From Glycocaulis sp051859565 (GTDB taxonomy: Bacteria > Pseudomonadota > Alphaproteobacteria > Caulobacterales > Maricaulaceae), in contig NZ_JBHYFK010000004.1 in the NCBI RefSeq assembly GCF_051859565.1, forward strand, positions 62,001 to 126,000: 64,000 nucleotides of DNA, in the 5' to 3' direction. A model generated the notes under the pieces. The model saw only the letters and a list, made by a program, of their open reading frames with translations, searched no databases and was not told the origin of the DNA. The position numbers and the translations under genes were made by a program. Every line of letters starts with the position of its first letter. Within the stretch, counting starts at the first letter, position 1. This document shows positions 42,263 through 53,020 of the stretch, piece by piece.

Positions 42263-43243
42263 TTAGGAGTGTACGCCTATCGCACGTCCAAACACACCTG
42301 CATCCACATTGCCGCCGGTAGCGACCACCACGGTCGTCTTGCCCTTTGCGTCTATCCTGCCCGACAGCACGGCGGCCAGCGCACACGCCCCGCCCGGCTC
42401 CAGCACGATCTTGAGGTGCTGCCAGGCAAAAGCGATGGCAGCCATGGCCTCCTCATCGCTGACCACGCCAACGCCCTTCACGCGAGGCTGGTTGATCGGA
42501 AAGGTCATCTCGCCCGGCGCGTGCGAAAGGAGCGCGTCCTGCAATGATCCCGATGACCGCAGATTGCTCTCACGCTGACCGGAGATGAGCGAGCGGGCAT
42601 GATCGTCAAAGCCTTCCGGCTCCGCGCCATAAACGTCGATGTCCGGCGCTTTCTCCGCTAGCGCCAGATTGATCCCGGCCAGCAAACCGCCCCCGCCCAC
42701 GCAGCAGACGAGCTGATCTGCCGTCTCGCCACGCTCTTCAAGCTGGTGTGTGATCTCCAGCCCGCACGTGCCCTGCCCGGCAATGACACCGAAATGGTCG
42801 AAGGACGGTATCAGCGTGGCCCCGGTCTCATCGCACAGACGCCGGGAGATTGCCTCGCGGTCCTCGCTGGCGCGGTCATAGGTGACGACGTGTCCACCCC
42901 TCGCCCGCACGCCCTCGGCCTTAATCGACGGTGCATCGGCGGGCATCACGATAGTGGCCGGGATGCCAAACAGCTTTGCCGCGTCGGCAATGCCTTGCGC
43001 ATGATTGCCGGACGAGAAGGCGACAACGCCCTTGGCCCGGTCGGCGTCAGGGATCAGCGAGATCGCATTATACGCGCCGCGAAACTTGAACGAGCCCGTG
43101 CGCTGCAGGCATTCGGCCTTCACCAGCACACGCCCGCCGGCAGCCTCGTCCAGCGCCGGCCCCCACAGCAAGGGCGTGCGCACCACCAGCCCTTCAAGGC
43201 GCGCCGCCGCCTGCAGGACATCACTGAAGCCGGGTAGATGCAT
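42263..43243 (-). CDS. Threonine/serine dehydratase (catabolic type, no ACT domain)
   Basis: The 326-residue fold-type II PLP enzyme has the Schiff-base Lys in RTGSFKFRGAYNAI, the SSGNHAQG phosphate/substrate loop, and the glycine-rich VGGGGLLAGI motif. It lacks the regulatory ACT-like domain of biosynthetic IlvA, so it resembles TdcB or serine racemase-like dehydratases that convert threonine or serine to 2-oxo acids. The ATG at 43243 is chosen for the GGAGGAGAG site just upstream. Confidence 0.9.
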   Translation of the reverse strand: MHLPGFSDVLQAAARLEGLVVRTPLLWGPALDEAAGGRVLVKAECLQRTGSFKFRGAYNAISLIPDADRAKGVVAFSSGNHAQGIADAAKLFGIPATIVMPADAPSIKAEGVRARGGHVVTYDRASEDREAISRRLCDETGATLIPSFDHFGVIAGQGTCGLEITHQLEERGETADQLVCCVGGGGLLAGINLALAEKAPDIDVYGAEPEGFDDHARSLISGQRESNLRSSGSLQDALLSHAPGEMTFPINQPRVKGVGVVSDEEAMAAIAFAWQHLKIVLEPGGACALAAVLSGRIDAKGKTTVVVATGGNVDAGVFGRAIGVHS

Positions 43244-43433
43244 GCTCTCTCCTCCGCGCACGGGCCGCTTGCTGCATCACGGCCATATCTGCTGCAAGCA
43301 AGTTGCGCAAAAGGTATTGCATCGCAGCGCGGGCGCGCCTTTGATACCGGCAACTTCAAACAACGGGCCAGGCAGGCGGGCAAATGCTCTGCCAGTGAAT
43401 GGCCGGTAACATCCGAGCGGGAGGACAAGCGCC

Positions 43434-45071
<1,638 letters not shown>

Positions 45072-45102
45072 GTCTGCCCTACTCTCGTCATTCGGGGCCA
45101 GT

Positions 45103-45221
45103 GTTTTCCTCCCCCGTTTACGGGGGAGGTGGTCCGAAGGACCGGAGGGGGGGAAATCTTTCTCAACAATCCCCCCCCTCGCCGCTTCGCGGCACTCCCC
45201 CCGTAAACGGGGGGAGAAAAC
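45103..45221. repeat. Palindromic intergenic repeat, family C (CCTCCCCCGTTTACGGGGG type)
   Basis: The hairpin CCTCCCCCG-TTTA-CGGGGGAGG (45108-45129) is mirrored by CTCCCCCCGTAAACGGGGGG near 45195-45214. Smaller hairpins GGTCC-GAA-GGACC and GCCGC-TTC-GCGGC lie between them. The outer arms GTTTTCC / GGAGAAAAC pair across the whole 119 bases. It occupies the gap between the acyl-CoA synthetase and the immunity-like gene. Similar repeats are widespread in alphaproteobacteria. Confidence 0.82.
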
Positions 45222-45292
45222 TTGTGGTCCCACCAAACCGGCTCAGTAAAATTACCAACCTGTCACTTGCGGTCTCCGCGAAACGCACTACC

Positions 45293-45316
45293 TTTATCGA
45301 AAATCGATAAAAGGAG
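45293..45316 (+). promoter_or_regulatory. Hairpin abutting the ribosome-binding site of the immunity-like gene
   Basis: TTTATCGA (45293-45300) and TCGATAAA (45304-45311) form a perfect 8-bp inverted repeat with a 3-base loop. Its right arm ends at the first base of the AAGGAG ribosome-binding site (45311-45316). It could be a repressor operator or an RNA element that affects translation. Confidence 0.5.
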
Positions 45317-45323
45317 CCCGCAA

Positions 45324-45515
45324 ATGGAAATCCTCGTTCTTCTTCTGGTTGGTCACTTCCTGCCCACGATCGTCGCACTCGCGCGCGGTCATCACAACGG
45401 CTTTGCCATCTTCCTGACGAACCTGCTGCTCGGCTGGACGGTGATTGGCTGGGTGGTGGCGCTGATCTGGTCGACAACCGCCGTCCAGCGGCGCGCCAAT
45501 ATCATCAACGCCTGA
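45324..45515 (+). CDS. Superinfection immunity-like small membrane protein
   Basis: The 63-residue protein is almost wholly two membrane helices (MEILVLLLVGHFLPTIVALA and a second with NLLLGWTVIGWVVALIW) linked by RGHHNGFAI. The helix-GHHN...N-x-LLGWT-x-IGW-x-x-ALIW pattern is that of the family related to phage T4 Imm, which blocks DNA entry by related phages. Bacterial chromosomal members are common and their role is untested in most cases. The ATG is set by AAGGAG 8 bases upstream. Its stop abuts that of the convergent MATE gene. Confidence 0.85.
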   Translation: MEILVLLLVGHFLPTIVALARGHHNGFAIFLTNLLLGWTVIGWVVALIWSTTAVQRRANIINA

Positions 45516-46937
45516 TCACTCGGCGGGCTTGACCGGCACCCCGGCCCTTGCCGCCTGCGTCGGCGGCACAACGGGCCGGGCCTTGCTCTCAATCGCGGTC
45601 ATCGGCGCATAGCGCAGCACCAGAAAAGCGGTAATGGCGCCCGCCAGCACATTCGCCAGCGCATAGCCGCTTATCATGCCTGCAGGTCCGAACTGCGCCG
45701 CTCCCAGCCAGACCAGCGGCACCAAGAGCACGAAACAGCGCATCAGATTGATCCCTACCCCCAGCAGCGGACGGCCCAGCCCGTTGAATCCGGCGGCAGC
45801 GGCCATGGCGATTCCATAGCCGCCCATGGTCACCGGCGCGATCCACCAGGTCAGCCGGGCCATGGCCTGCGCCTCCTCAGACGGCAGGAACAGCCAGGAC
45901 AGCGGATAGGCCAGCACGGCAAGCACGGCCGCCATCGCCACACCCCAGCCTGCACAGAACAGGAAGGCGGAGCGGAAGGCCTCGCGCACGCGCTCGATAT
46001 GACCGGCCCCGCCATTCTGGCCCGTAATGGGTCCAATCGAACCGGACAGCGCAAAAAGCGGGATCAGGGCCAGCGCTTCCAGCCGCCCGGCCACGCCAAA
46101 CCCGGCCACCACCGGCTCGCCAAATTGTGCAGCGGCGGCGAATACAAACGTCATCGCCATCGGGTTGATCATGTTGGAGCCGGCTGCAGGCGCGCCAATG
46201 CGTGCGATCTCGCCCCAGTTCCATGCGATCTCGGAAAAGCCCGGCCAGGACAGATCCATGATCTTCTCGCGGAAAATCATGATGCCCATCGCCACCACGA
46301 AGACCACCAGGTTGGAAATCAGGGTGGCCAGCGCCGCACCCTGGACCTCCATGGCCGGTATCGGCCCCAGACCGAATATCAGGATCGGGTCGAGGATCAT
46401 GTTCAGCACGGCGGCGATAATCATGATGATGCTTGGCAGGATCGCATCGCCCAGCGCACGCAGAATATTGCTGGCGATCATCGGGCCGACCATGAAGATG
46501 ATGCCGGCAAACCAGATGACCATGTATTCGCGCACGAAGGGCATCATCGCCTCGCTCGCGCCCATCAGCCGGAAGAGCGGGTCAATCAGGGCGATGCCGA
46601 TGGCCGAAGTGATGGCGGTTATGACCAGCGCCAGAAGCACGGCGTCGGTCGCTACACGTTTTGTGCGTTCGCCGTCACCGCGCCCGGCAGCGCGCGCCAC
46701 CACGGATACCGCCCCTGCTCCCAGACCGATGGCGATACTCATCACCGCCATGGAAACGGGAAACACGAACTGCACGGCGGCCTGCTGCACCGTACCCAGG
46801 CGGCCCACCCAGTAGGCATCGACAATGCCGACCAGCATCATGGCGACAATGCCAAAGCTCATGGGGATGACCATCCGCATGAGATGGCCGAAGACCGGCC
46901 CTTGCGTCAGGTCGCGGGCATTGCGTTTCTGGGACAT
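45516..46937 (-). CDS. MATE-family multidrug/Na+ or H+ antiporter
   Basis: The 473-residue membrane protein has twelve predicted helices in two similar halves, with TQGPVFGHLMRMVIPMSFGIVAMMLVGIVD-type start motifs, the GLGAGAVSVVARAAGRGD loop and PILIFGLGPIPAMEVQGAALAT in the first half. MATE proteins export drugs and metabolites with cation exchange. The substrate is unknown. It is a single gene, divergent in position from nothing but upstream of the malic enzyme gene end. Confidence 0.92.
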   Translation of the reverse strand: MSQKRNARDLTQGPVFGHLMRMVIPMSFGIVAMMLVGIVDAYWVGRLGTVQQAAVQFVFPVSMAVMSIAIGLGAGAVSVVARAAGRGDGERTKRVATDAVLLALVITAITSAIGIALIDPLFRLMGASEAMMPFVREYMVIWFAGIIFMVGPMIASNILRALGDAILPSIIMIIAAVLNMILDPILIFGLGPIPAMEVQGAALATLISNLVVFVVAMGIMIFREKIMDLSWPGFSEIAWNWGEIARIGAPAAGSNMINPMAMTFVFAAAAQFGEPVVAGFGVAGRLEALALIPLFALSGSIGPITGQNGGAGHIERVREAFRSAFLFCAGWGVAMAAVLAVLAYPLSWLFLPSEEAQAMARLTWWIAPVTMGGYGIAMAAAAGFNGLGRPLLGVGINLMRCFVLLVPLVWLGAAQFGPAGMISGYALANVLAGAITAFLVLRYAPMTAIESKARPVVPPTQAARAGVPVKPAE

Positions 46938-47022
46938 GCAGGAAGAACCGGCCTTTTAAGAATGGCTCTCACATTTAGGCGCGTCCGGCCTCCCCCGCCA
47001 GTGGCAGTTCGTGAAATCTTTG

Positions 47023-49305
47023 TCACGGCCTGTGGGTAAGGTCGAAACTCGCCATGCCGGCAAGGTTTACGATGTCGGATACCGGCGATCCCAGCCGCGC
47101 AATCTGCACCGATTTTTCCAGACCCACGAGCAGGCCCTCGATCACGGTTGCCCCGCCCGTGGCTTTCAACAGGCGGGTAGCGATCGAGGCGGAGTGGACG
47201 GCCGGCATGACCAATACGTTCGCGGCGCCCGACAGGCGCGAGAAGCTGTAGGCTTCGTGATGATCGGGGTTCAGGGCCACATCCGCCGCCATCTCTCCCT
47301 CATACTCGAAGTCCACGCCGCGCGCGTCCAGAACGCGTACCGCGCTCTGGATTTTTTCGGTACGGATGCCCGGCGGGTTCCCGAAGGTGGAGTAGGACAG
47401 GAACGCCACACGCGGGGTTAGGCCCAACTTGCGGGCAGCAGCAGCGGCGCCAACGGCGATGTCGGCCAGTTCGGGGGCTTCGGGAAATTCGGTAACGTTG
47501 GTGTCGGCTATAACCACGGTCCGGCCCCGGCTGATCGCCAGAGACAGGCCGATAAGCCGGCCTCCGGGCGCCTCGTCCAGAACGAGGCGTATATCGGACA
47601 GCGTGTTCATGAAGTGGCGGGTGACGCCGGTCACCATACCCTGCGCATCGCCAAAGCGCAGCATGCAGGCGGAGAAGACGTTGCGGTCATTATTGACGAG
47701 GCGCTGCACGTCCCGGCGCAGATAGCCCCGGCGCTGCAGGCGCTCATACAGGAAGTCCACATAGTCCGGATTTTGGTCAGACAGACGTGCGTTCCAGATC
47801 TCCAGCGAGCCGGGATCAATGCCCAGCTCCTTCATATTGGCTTCGGCGATTTTCTCGCGCGCAACCAGTACCGGCGTGCCTAGCCCCTGCGCCTGGAAAG
47901 CGGCGGCAGCACGGATCACGCTCGGCTCCTCGCCTTCGGCGAACACGATGCGCTTGGGCTCTGCCTTGATGACTTCGGTGATATGCTGTTGCAGGGCGGC
48001 GGTCGGATCGAGCCTGCGCGCCAGCCGCGCACGATAGCCTGAGCCCTCTTCGGGCATGGGCAGGCGGGCGACACCGCTATCCACCGCCGCCTTGGCGATA
48101 TAGGGCGGTACAAACGAAATCAGGCGCGGATCAAAGGGTGACGGGATGATGTAATCACGTCCAAAGCTGAGGCGGGCGGAGCGATTGGCACGCGCCACCT
48201 CGTCGGGCACATCGGTGCGGGCAAGGTCAGCCAGCGCCCGCGCCGCAGCCAGCTTCATCTCCTCATTGATCGTCGTGGCACGCACGTCGAGCGCGCCACG
48301 GAAGATGTAAGGAAAGCCCAGCACATTATTGACCTGATTGGGAAAATCAGACCGGCCCGTAGCGATGATCGCATCCGAGCGCACCTGCTTGATGAGATCG
48401 GGCATGATCTCCGGTGTCGGATTGGCCATGGCGAAAATGATCGGGTCAGCCGCCATGGACTTGACCATTGCCTGGCTGACAATGCCGCCCGCCGACAGGC
48501 CCAGCATCACGTCGGCGTCGACCATTGCCTCATCGAGCGTGCGCATGTCCGTCTCACGGGCATGCGAGGCCAGACGGGGATGCAGATCGTTCCGGCCGGT
48601 ATGGACCACACCGTTCACGTCGATAATGGTGACATGATCGTTCTGCACGCCGAGCGACTTGATGAGTTCGAGAACGGATAGACCCGCCGCCCCGGCCCCG
48701 ATCAGCACCACCTTGATGTCTTCAAACTTCCGGTTGGTCAGGTGGCAGGCATTCATCAGTCCCGCAGCCGCGATAATGGCGGTGCCGTGCTGATCGTCGT
48801 GGAACACCGGAATTGCCAGCCGATCACGCAATTTCGCTTCGATTTCAAAGCATTCGGGAGACTTTATGTCTTCCAGGTTTATGCCGCCAAAACTGTCGCC
48901 AAACCCCGCCACACAGTCGATAAACTTCTCGGGATCCTCGTAGTCGATCTCGATATCGAAGGCGTCGATATCGGCAAAGCGCTTGAACAGGACAGCCTTG
49001 CCTTCCATCACCGGCTTGGAGGCGCGCGGCCCCAGATTGCCAAGGCCCAGAATCGCCGTGCCGTTGGACACAACAGCGACCATATTGCCCTTCGAAGTAT
49101 AGTCGTAGACGGCGTCAGGATCGGCCGCGATCGCGCGCACGGGCGCGGCCACGCCGGGACTGTAAGCCAGAGCCAGATCACGCTGCGTCGCCATGGGCTT
49201 GGTCGGTGCCAGCGCCAGCTTGCCCGGCGGATCCTGACGGTGGAACGCCAGTGCATCCTCATCGGTACGCGAGCTGGACGTGTCTGGCGGGCTCATTTCG
49301 GGCAT
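47023..49305 (-). CDS. maeB: NADP-dependent malic enzyme with C-terminal phosphotransacetylase-like domain
   Basis: The roughly 760-residue MaeB-type protein decarboxylates malate to pyruvate with NADPH formation. Residues to about 430 are the malic enzyme part (TSKGNMVAVVSNGTAILGLGNLG, VFHDDQHGTAIIAAAGLMNA, and the nucleotide fold VLIGAGAAGLSVLELIKSLG). The remaining 330 residues resemble phosphotransacetylase and act as an allosteric module sensing acetyl-CoA. Start choice is uncertain: GTG at 49314, ATG at 49305 or ATG at 49296 are all in frame, and none has a strong ribosome-binding site. Confidence 0.93.
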   Translation of the reverse strand: MPEMSPPDTSSSRTDEDALAFHRQDPPGKLALAPTKPMATQRDLALAYSPGVAAPVRAIAADPDAVYDYTSKGNMVAVVSNGTAILGLGNLGPRASKPVMEGKAVLFKRFADIDAFDIEIDYEDPEKFIDCVAGFGDSFGGINLEDIKSPECFEIEAKLRDRLAIPVFHDDQHGTAIIAAAGLMNACHLTNRKFEDIKVVLIGAGAAGLSVLELIKSLGVQNDHVTIIDVNGVVHTGRNDLHPRLASHARETDMRTLDEAMVDADVMLGLSAGGIVSQAMVKSMAADPIIFAMANPTPEIMPDLIKQVRSDAIIATGRSDFPNQVNNVLGFPYIFRGALDVRATTINEEMKLAAARALADLARTDVPDEVARANRSARLSFGRDYIIPSPFDPRLISFVPPYIAKAAVDSGVARLPMPEEGSGYRARLARRLDPTAALQQHITEVIKAEPKRIVFAEGEEPSVIRAAAAFQAQGLGTPVLVAREKIAEANMKELGIDPGSLEIWNARLSDQNPDYVDFLYERLQRRGYLRRDVQRLVNNDRNVFSACMLRFGDAQGMVTGVTRHFMNTLSDIRLVLDEAPGGRLIGLSLAISRGRTVVIADTNVTEFPEAPELADIAVGAAAAARKLGLTPRVAFLSYSTFGNPPGIRTEKIQSAVRVLDARGVDFEYEGEMAADVALNPDHHEAYSFSRLSGAANVLVMPAVHSASIATRLLKATGGATVIEGLLVGLEKSVQIARLGSPVSDIVNLAGMASFDLTHRP

Positions 49306-49379
49306 GGGATACACTTTCAGATCGGCAAATCAGGCTGACGGGCTTGGTTAAAGGCTATAGCCGGGCAGAACCGGCTCGG

Positions 49380-50915
49380 CTAGCGCTTCAGGCGAGCAAG
49401 CGCTGCAAGGCGCGCCTGCTCGCGCCCAAGGCTTTCCAGTGCTGCCGGAAGCACATCCAGCAGGTCTTCTGCCGTACCGCCCGGCGGCAGGTGATAGCCC
49501 GCCTCACCATGCAGGAAGGCGGCTGACCGCGCGGCCTCGAAAGGCGCTACCCCTTGCGCCATCAGAGCGCCGATAACTCCGGCCAGCACATCGCCGCTGC
49601 CTGCCGTCGCGAGGCGTCCGCTGGCGTGGACATTCACCGCTGCGCGGCCATCAGGGTGCGCGATCAGGGTCGCCGGGCCTTTGAGAAGCACGATGGCGCC
49701 CGCTCGCCGTGCGGCCTCCTGGACGGCCTCAATCGGACGACTCCGTGGCCGCCCGGCAATGTCCGGGAACAGCCGCGCAAATTCTCCCGCATGCGGTGTC
49801 AGCACGGCCCGCTCATGCAGGGCCGCGAACAGCGCTTTCGGGTCATTAGCGAACACGCTCAAGGCATCGGCATCGAGCACGGACTGAATCCCGGTGGCGA
49901 GCGCTGCCAGCACGCGCGCTTTCAGTGTCTCGTTCAGCCCCGCCCCCGGCCCGATCACCAGCGCGCTGGCGCGGTGAAGCCTCAAGGTATCGGCGAAATC
50001 CTCCTCGCGGATGGATTTCGTCATCACGGCGAGGCTGGCACTGGCCACTTCCATCAGCGAGGCGGGCGGGCAGAGCAGCGTGACCAGCCCTGCCCCGGCT
50101 TTCAGCCCCGCCATGGCAGAAAGCCGCGCAGCCCCCGTTGCCCCCGGCGGCCCTGCCAGCACGCACAGCCGGCCCTTGCCGTGCTTGTGCGCCCCGCTGT
50201 CATGCGCCGCATCCGGCAGAATGACGCGCTGCAGTTGCACGATTTCCGGCAGAGCGCCTGTATCCTCCCGCCAGGCATCCGGGATACCAATGTCGACAAC
50301 GATGATCTCGCCGCAGGCAGCACGCGCCGGGTGGAAGAGATGGGCGGCTTTCAGCCGGTGAAACGTCACCGTCAGATCAGCCTCGACACACAGCCCCTCA
50401 ACGGCGCCATAATCGCCGTGAGCGCCGCTGGGCACATCCACCGCAACAACCGCGCAATCGCTCTCAGCGAGGCTTCTGGAGGCCTCCAGGGGCACGCCCT
50501 CCAGCGGCCTTGAGAGACCCGAACCGAACAGAGCATCGACGACCAGAGCGAAGCGCTCCGCCTTGAATGAATCCAGTGGCTGGACCGCACCCGTCCAAAG
50601 GCGTGCCATATGCGCGGCATCGCCTTTCAACCCTGCGGTATCGCCCAGCGAAAATACGTCCACGGCCCAGCCCTGCTCCGCCAGCAGGCGCGCGACGACA
50701 TACCCGTCGCCGCCATTATTTCCCGGACCGCACAGGATCGCCGCGGGGCGTGGCGCCCACCGCGCCATAATGGCTTGCGCCACACCTGCTCCAGCGCGCT
50801 CCATCAATGTCAGCGAAGCCACACCCTGGCGAACCGCAAACGCATCCGCCCGCGCCATCCCGGCGCAGTCGAGCACTTCAGGGCCCGGCAGGCCCATTGC
50901 TCCATCCTTGAACAT
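49380..50915 (-). CDS. nnrDE: Bifunctional NAD(P)HX epimerase/dehydratase
   Basis: The 511-residue repair enzyme has an N-terminal YjeF_N epimerase domain (about 1-215; GPGNNGGDGYVVARLL) and a C-terminal ADP-dependent dehydratase domain of the ribokinase-like fold (about 225-505; KGRLCVLAGPPGATGAARLS, TPHAGEFARLFPDI, ATAGSGDVLAGVIGALMAQG). Together they restore damaged hydrated NAD(P)H. The fusion is standard in bacteria. It is divergent from glnB, and nnr genes often flank the glnB-glnA pair in alphaproteobacteria. Confidence 0.95.
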   Translation of the reverse strand: MFKDGAMGLPGPEVLDCAGMARADAFAVRQGVASLTLMERAGAGVAQAIMARWAPRPAAILCGPGNNGGDGYVVARLLAEQGWAVDVFSLGDTAGLKGDAAHMARLWTGAVQPLDSFKAERFALVVDALFGSGLSRPLEGVPLEASRSLAESDCAVVAVDVPSGAHGDYGAVEGLCVEADLTVTFHRLKAAHLFHPARAACGEIIVVDIGIPDAWREDTGALPEIVQLQRVILPDAAHDSGAHKHGKGRLCVLAGPPGATGAARLSAMAGLKAGAGLVTLLCPPASLMEVASASLAVMTKSIREEDFADTLRLHRASALVIGPGAGLNETLKARVLAALATGIQSVLDADALSVFANDPKALFAALHERAVLTPHAGEFARLFPDIAGRPRSRPIEAVQEAARRAGAIVLLKGPATLIAHPDGRAAVNVHASGRLATAGSGDVLAGVIGALMAQGVAPFEAARSAAFLHGEAGYHLPPGGTAEDLLDVLPAALESLGREQARLAALARLKR

Positions 50916-51025
50916 TCGTGCCTCACCTCCGGGCAGCCACTCTGGACGTCATGCCACTTCGGTCAGATTGGCTTGAGACGCGTCATGGCTTGGCTATGCG
51001 TGTCCCCATCAAGGAGACCTGCTTC

Positions 51026-51364
51026 ATGAAGAAGATCGAAGCGATCATAAAGCCTTTCAAGCTCGATGACGTGAAGGAAGCCCTTCAGGAAATCGGACTG
51101 CAAGGCCTTACAGTGACCGAAGCCAAGGGCTTCGGACGGCAGAAAGGCCATACCGAGCTCTATCGGGGCGCGGAATACGTGGTCGACTTCCTGCCGAAGA
51201 TAAAGATCGAACTGGTGATTCCCGATAGCCGCGTGGATGCTGCCGTCGAAGCCATCCAGAACGCGGCTCAGACCGGACGCATCGGCGACGGCAAGATTTT
51301 CATCATGCCGGTCGAGACCGCCATTCGTATCCGCACCGGAGAAACCGGCGACGACGCGCTTTAG
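51026..51364 (+). CDS. glnB: Nitrogen regulatory protein PII
   Basis: The 112-residue trimeric signal protein reports nitrogen and carbon status to GlnE, NtrB and other targets. The T-loop carries Tyr51, the uridylylation site, in GHTELYRGAEYVVDFLPK, and the C-terminal VETAIRIRTGETGDDAL is the ATP/2-oxoglutarate loop region. The ATG at 51026 (MKKIEAIIKPFKL) is invariant in the family and has AAGGAG upstream. It lies 67 bp before glnA and is probably transcribed with it. Confidence 0.97.
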   Translation: MKKIEAIIKPFKLDDVKEALQEIGLQGLTVTEAKGFGRQKGHTELYRGAEYVVDFLPKIKIELVIPDSRVDAAVEAIQNAAQTGRIGDGKIFIMPVETAIRIRTGETGDDAL

Positions 51365-51431
51365 ACGCTGCGCTCCGCCTTCCCTTCATTCCCGAGCGCC
51401 TGATGGCGCACAACACTGAAACGAGGACGAC

Positions 51432-52835
51432 ATGTCAGACGCGATCCTGAAGAAGATCAAGGACGAGAATATCGAATACGTGGACCTGCGCTTCACCGAC
51501 ACGAAGGGCAAGGTGCATCATGTGACCTTCGACAAGTCGATGGTCGATGCCGACTTCTTCGAGGACGGCCAGATGTTTGACGGCTCGTCCATCAATGGCT
51601 GGAAAGCGATCAACGAGTCCGACATGGTACTCAAGCCCGACGTCACGGGCGCGTTCATCGATCCGTTTTTCCAGGAGCCAACCCTCGCCGTATTCTGCGA
51701 TGTCTATGATCCAGTCTCCGGCGAACCGTATAACCGTGACCCGCGCACGACAGCGAAGAAGGCGGAAACCTATATGGCCTCGGCCGGTGTAGGCGACACC
51801 GCCTATTTCGGCCCCGAAGCCGAGTTCTTTGTCTTTGACGATGTGCGCTGGAAAACCGCCCAGAACGAGACCGGTTACGTGCTGGACTCCGAGGAAGGCC
51901 CTTACAACTCTGGTACCATGATGGAAGGCGGCAATCTGGGCCACCGTCCCGGCCCGAAGGGCGGCTATTTCCCGTTGCCGCCGATCGATTCGGCGCAGGA
52001 CATGCGCACCGAAATGCTCGCCGTCATGCGCGAGCTGGGCCTCGAGCCGGAAAAGCATCACCACGAGGTGGCGCCCAGCCAGCACGAGCTGGGAATGAAG
52101 TTCTCCACCCTGCTGCAGATGGCCGACCGGATGCAGCTCTACAAATACATCGTCCACAACGTGGCCGCGTCTTACGGCAAGACCGCGACCTTCATGCCCA
52201 AGCCTGTCTATGCCGATAACGGCTCGGGCATGCACGTCCACCAGTCGATCTGGAAGGATGGCAAGCCGCTCTTTGCCGGCGACAAATATGCCGATCTCTC
52301 GGACATGTGCCTTTATTATATCGGTGGCATCATCAAGCACGCGCGCGCCATCAACGCCTTTGCCAACCCGACGACCAATTCCTACAAGCGCCTGGTGCCG
52401 GGTTATGAAGCCCCGGTCCTGCTCGCCTACTCGGCGCGCAACCGCTCGGCCTCCATCCGCATCCCGTATGTCGGCTCACCCAAGGGCAAGCGTATCGAAG
52501 CGCGCTTCCCCGATCCGGCCGGCAACCCGTACCTGACCTTTACGGCCCTTCTGATGGCCGGCCTCGACGGCATCGCCAACAAAATCCATCCGGGCGAGGC
52601 CATGGACAAGGATCTCTACGATCTGCCGCCAGAAGAGCTCAAAGACATCCCGACTGTCAGCCGCAACCTGCGCGAGGCGCTGGAAAACCTCGATGCAGAC
52701 CGCGCCTTCCTGAAAAAGGGCGGCGTGATGGATGACGACCAGATCGATGCTTACATCGACCTGAAAATGGAAGAAGTCAGCCGGATCGAGCATCACCCTC
52801 ACCCGGTCGAGTTCGAACTCTACTACAAGGTCTGA
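51432..52835 (+). CDS. glnA: Glutamine synthetase, type I
   Basis: The 467-residue dodecameric enzyme makes glutamine from glutamate, ammonia and ATP. Signatures are YFGPEAEFFVFDDVRW, KHHHEVAPSQHELGMKF, the NGSGMHVHQSIW metal/substrate loop and NRSASIRIPYVGSPKGKRIEARFPD. Adenylylation Tyr396 is present in DLYDLPPEEL, so activity is likely controlled by GlnE. A strong terminator follows, so glnB-glnA is a closed unit. Confidence 0.98.
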   Translation: MSDAILKKIKDENIEYVDLRFTDTKGKVHHVTFDKSMVDADFFEDGQMFDGSSINGWKAINESDMVLKPDVTGAFIDPFFQEPTLAVFCDVYDPVSGEPYNRDPRTTAKKAETYMASAGVGDTAYFGPEAEFFVFDDVRWKTAQNETGYVLDSEEGPYNSGTMMEGGNLGHRPGPKGGYFPLPPIDSAQDMRTEMLAVMRELGLEPEKHHHEVAPSQHELGMKFSTLLQMADRMQLYKYIVHNVAASYGKTATFMPKPVYADNGSGMHVHQSIWKDGKPLFAGDKYADLSDMCLYYIGGIIKHARAINAFANPTTNSYKRLVPGYEAPVLLAYSARNRSASIRIPYVGSPKGKRIEARFPDPAGNPYLTFTALLMAGLDGIANKIHPGEAMDKDLYDLPPEELKDIPTVSRNLREALENLDADRAFLKKGGVMDDDQIDAYIDLKMEEVSRIEHHPHPVEFELYYKV

Positions 52836-52859
52836 TCAGACCCGTCCTCTAGTGAAGCA

Positions 52860-52888
52860 GGCCCGCCGGTTCTCCGGCGGGCCTTTTT
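52860..52888 (+). terminator. Intrinsic terminator of the glnB-glnA operon
   Basis: GGCCCGCCGG (52860-52869) pairs perfectly with CCGGCGGGCC (52874-52883) around a TTCT loop, followed by five T residues, 25 bases after the glnA stop. The remaining gap up to 53020 shows only a GGAGGG ribosome-binding site for the next gene. Confidence 0.93.
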
Positions 52889-53020
52889 CGTGACTGTTAT
52901 GGAAAGATTACAAGCGCGCCTGAGTGGTCGACGGGCGCATAAGCATCGTCTAAGACTCTTCGCGGCTTACTGCGCCTGGCTCTCGCCGGGCCAGAGGGGA
53001 ATGTCCGCCGGAGGGTCTAT

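Noticed and set aside
45144..45178. G7 and C8 runs as phase-variable tracts.
   Set aside because: They lie in an intergenic palindromic repeat and not in a promoter spacer or coding start.
50940..51020. Possible sigma54 promoter before glnB (TGGC...TGC).
   Set aside because: The GG to GC distance is 11 rather than 12 bases and the rest of the consensus is poor.
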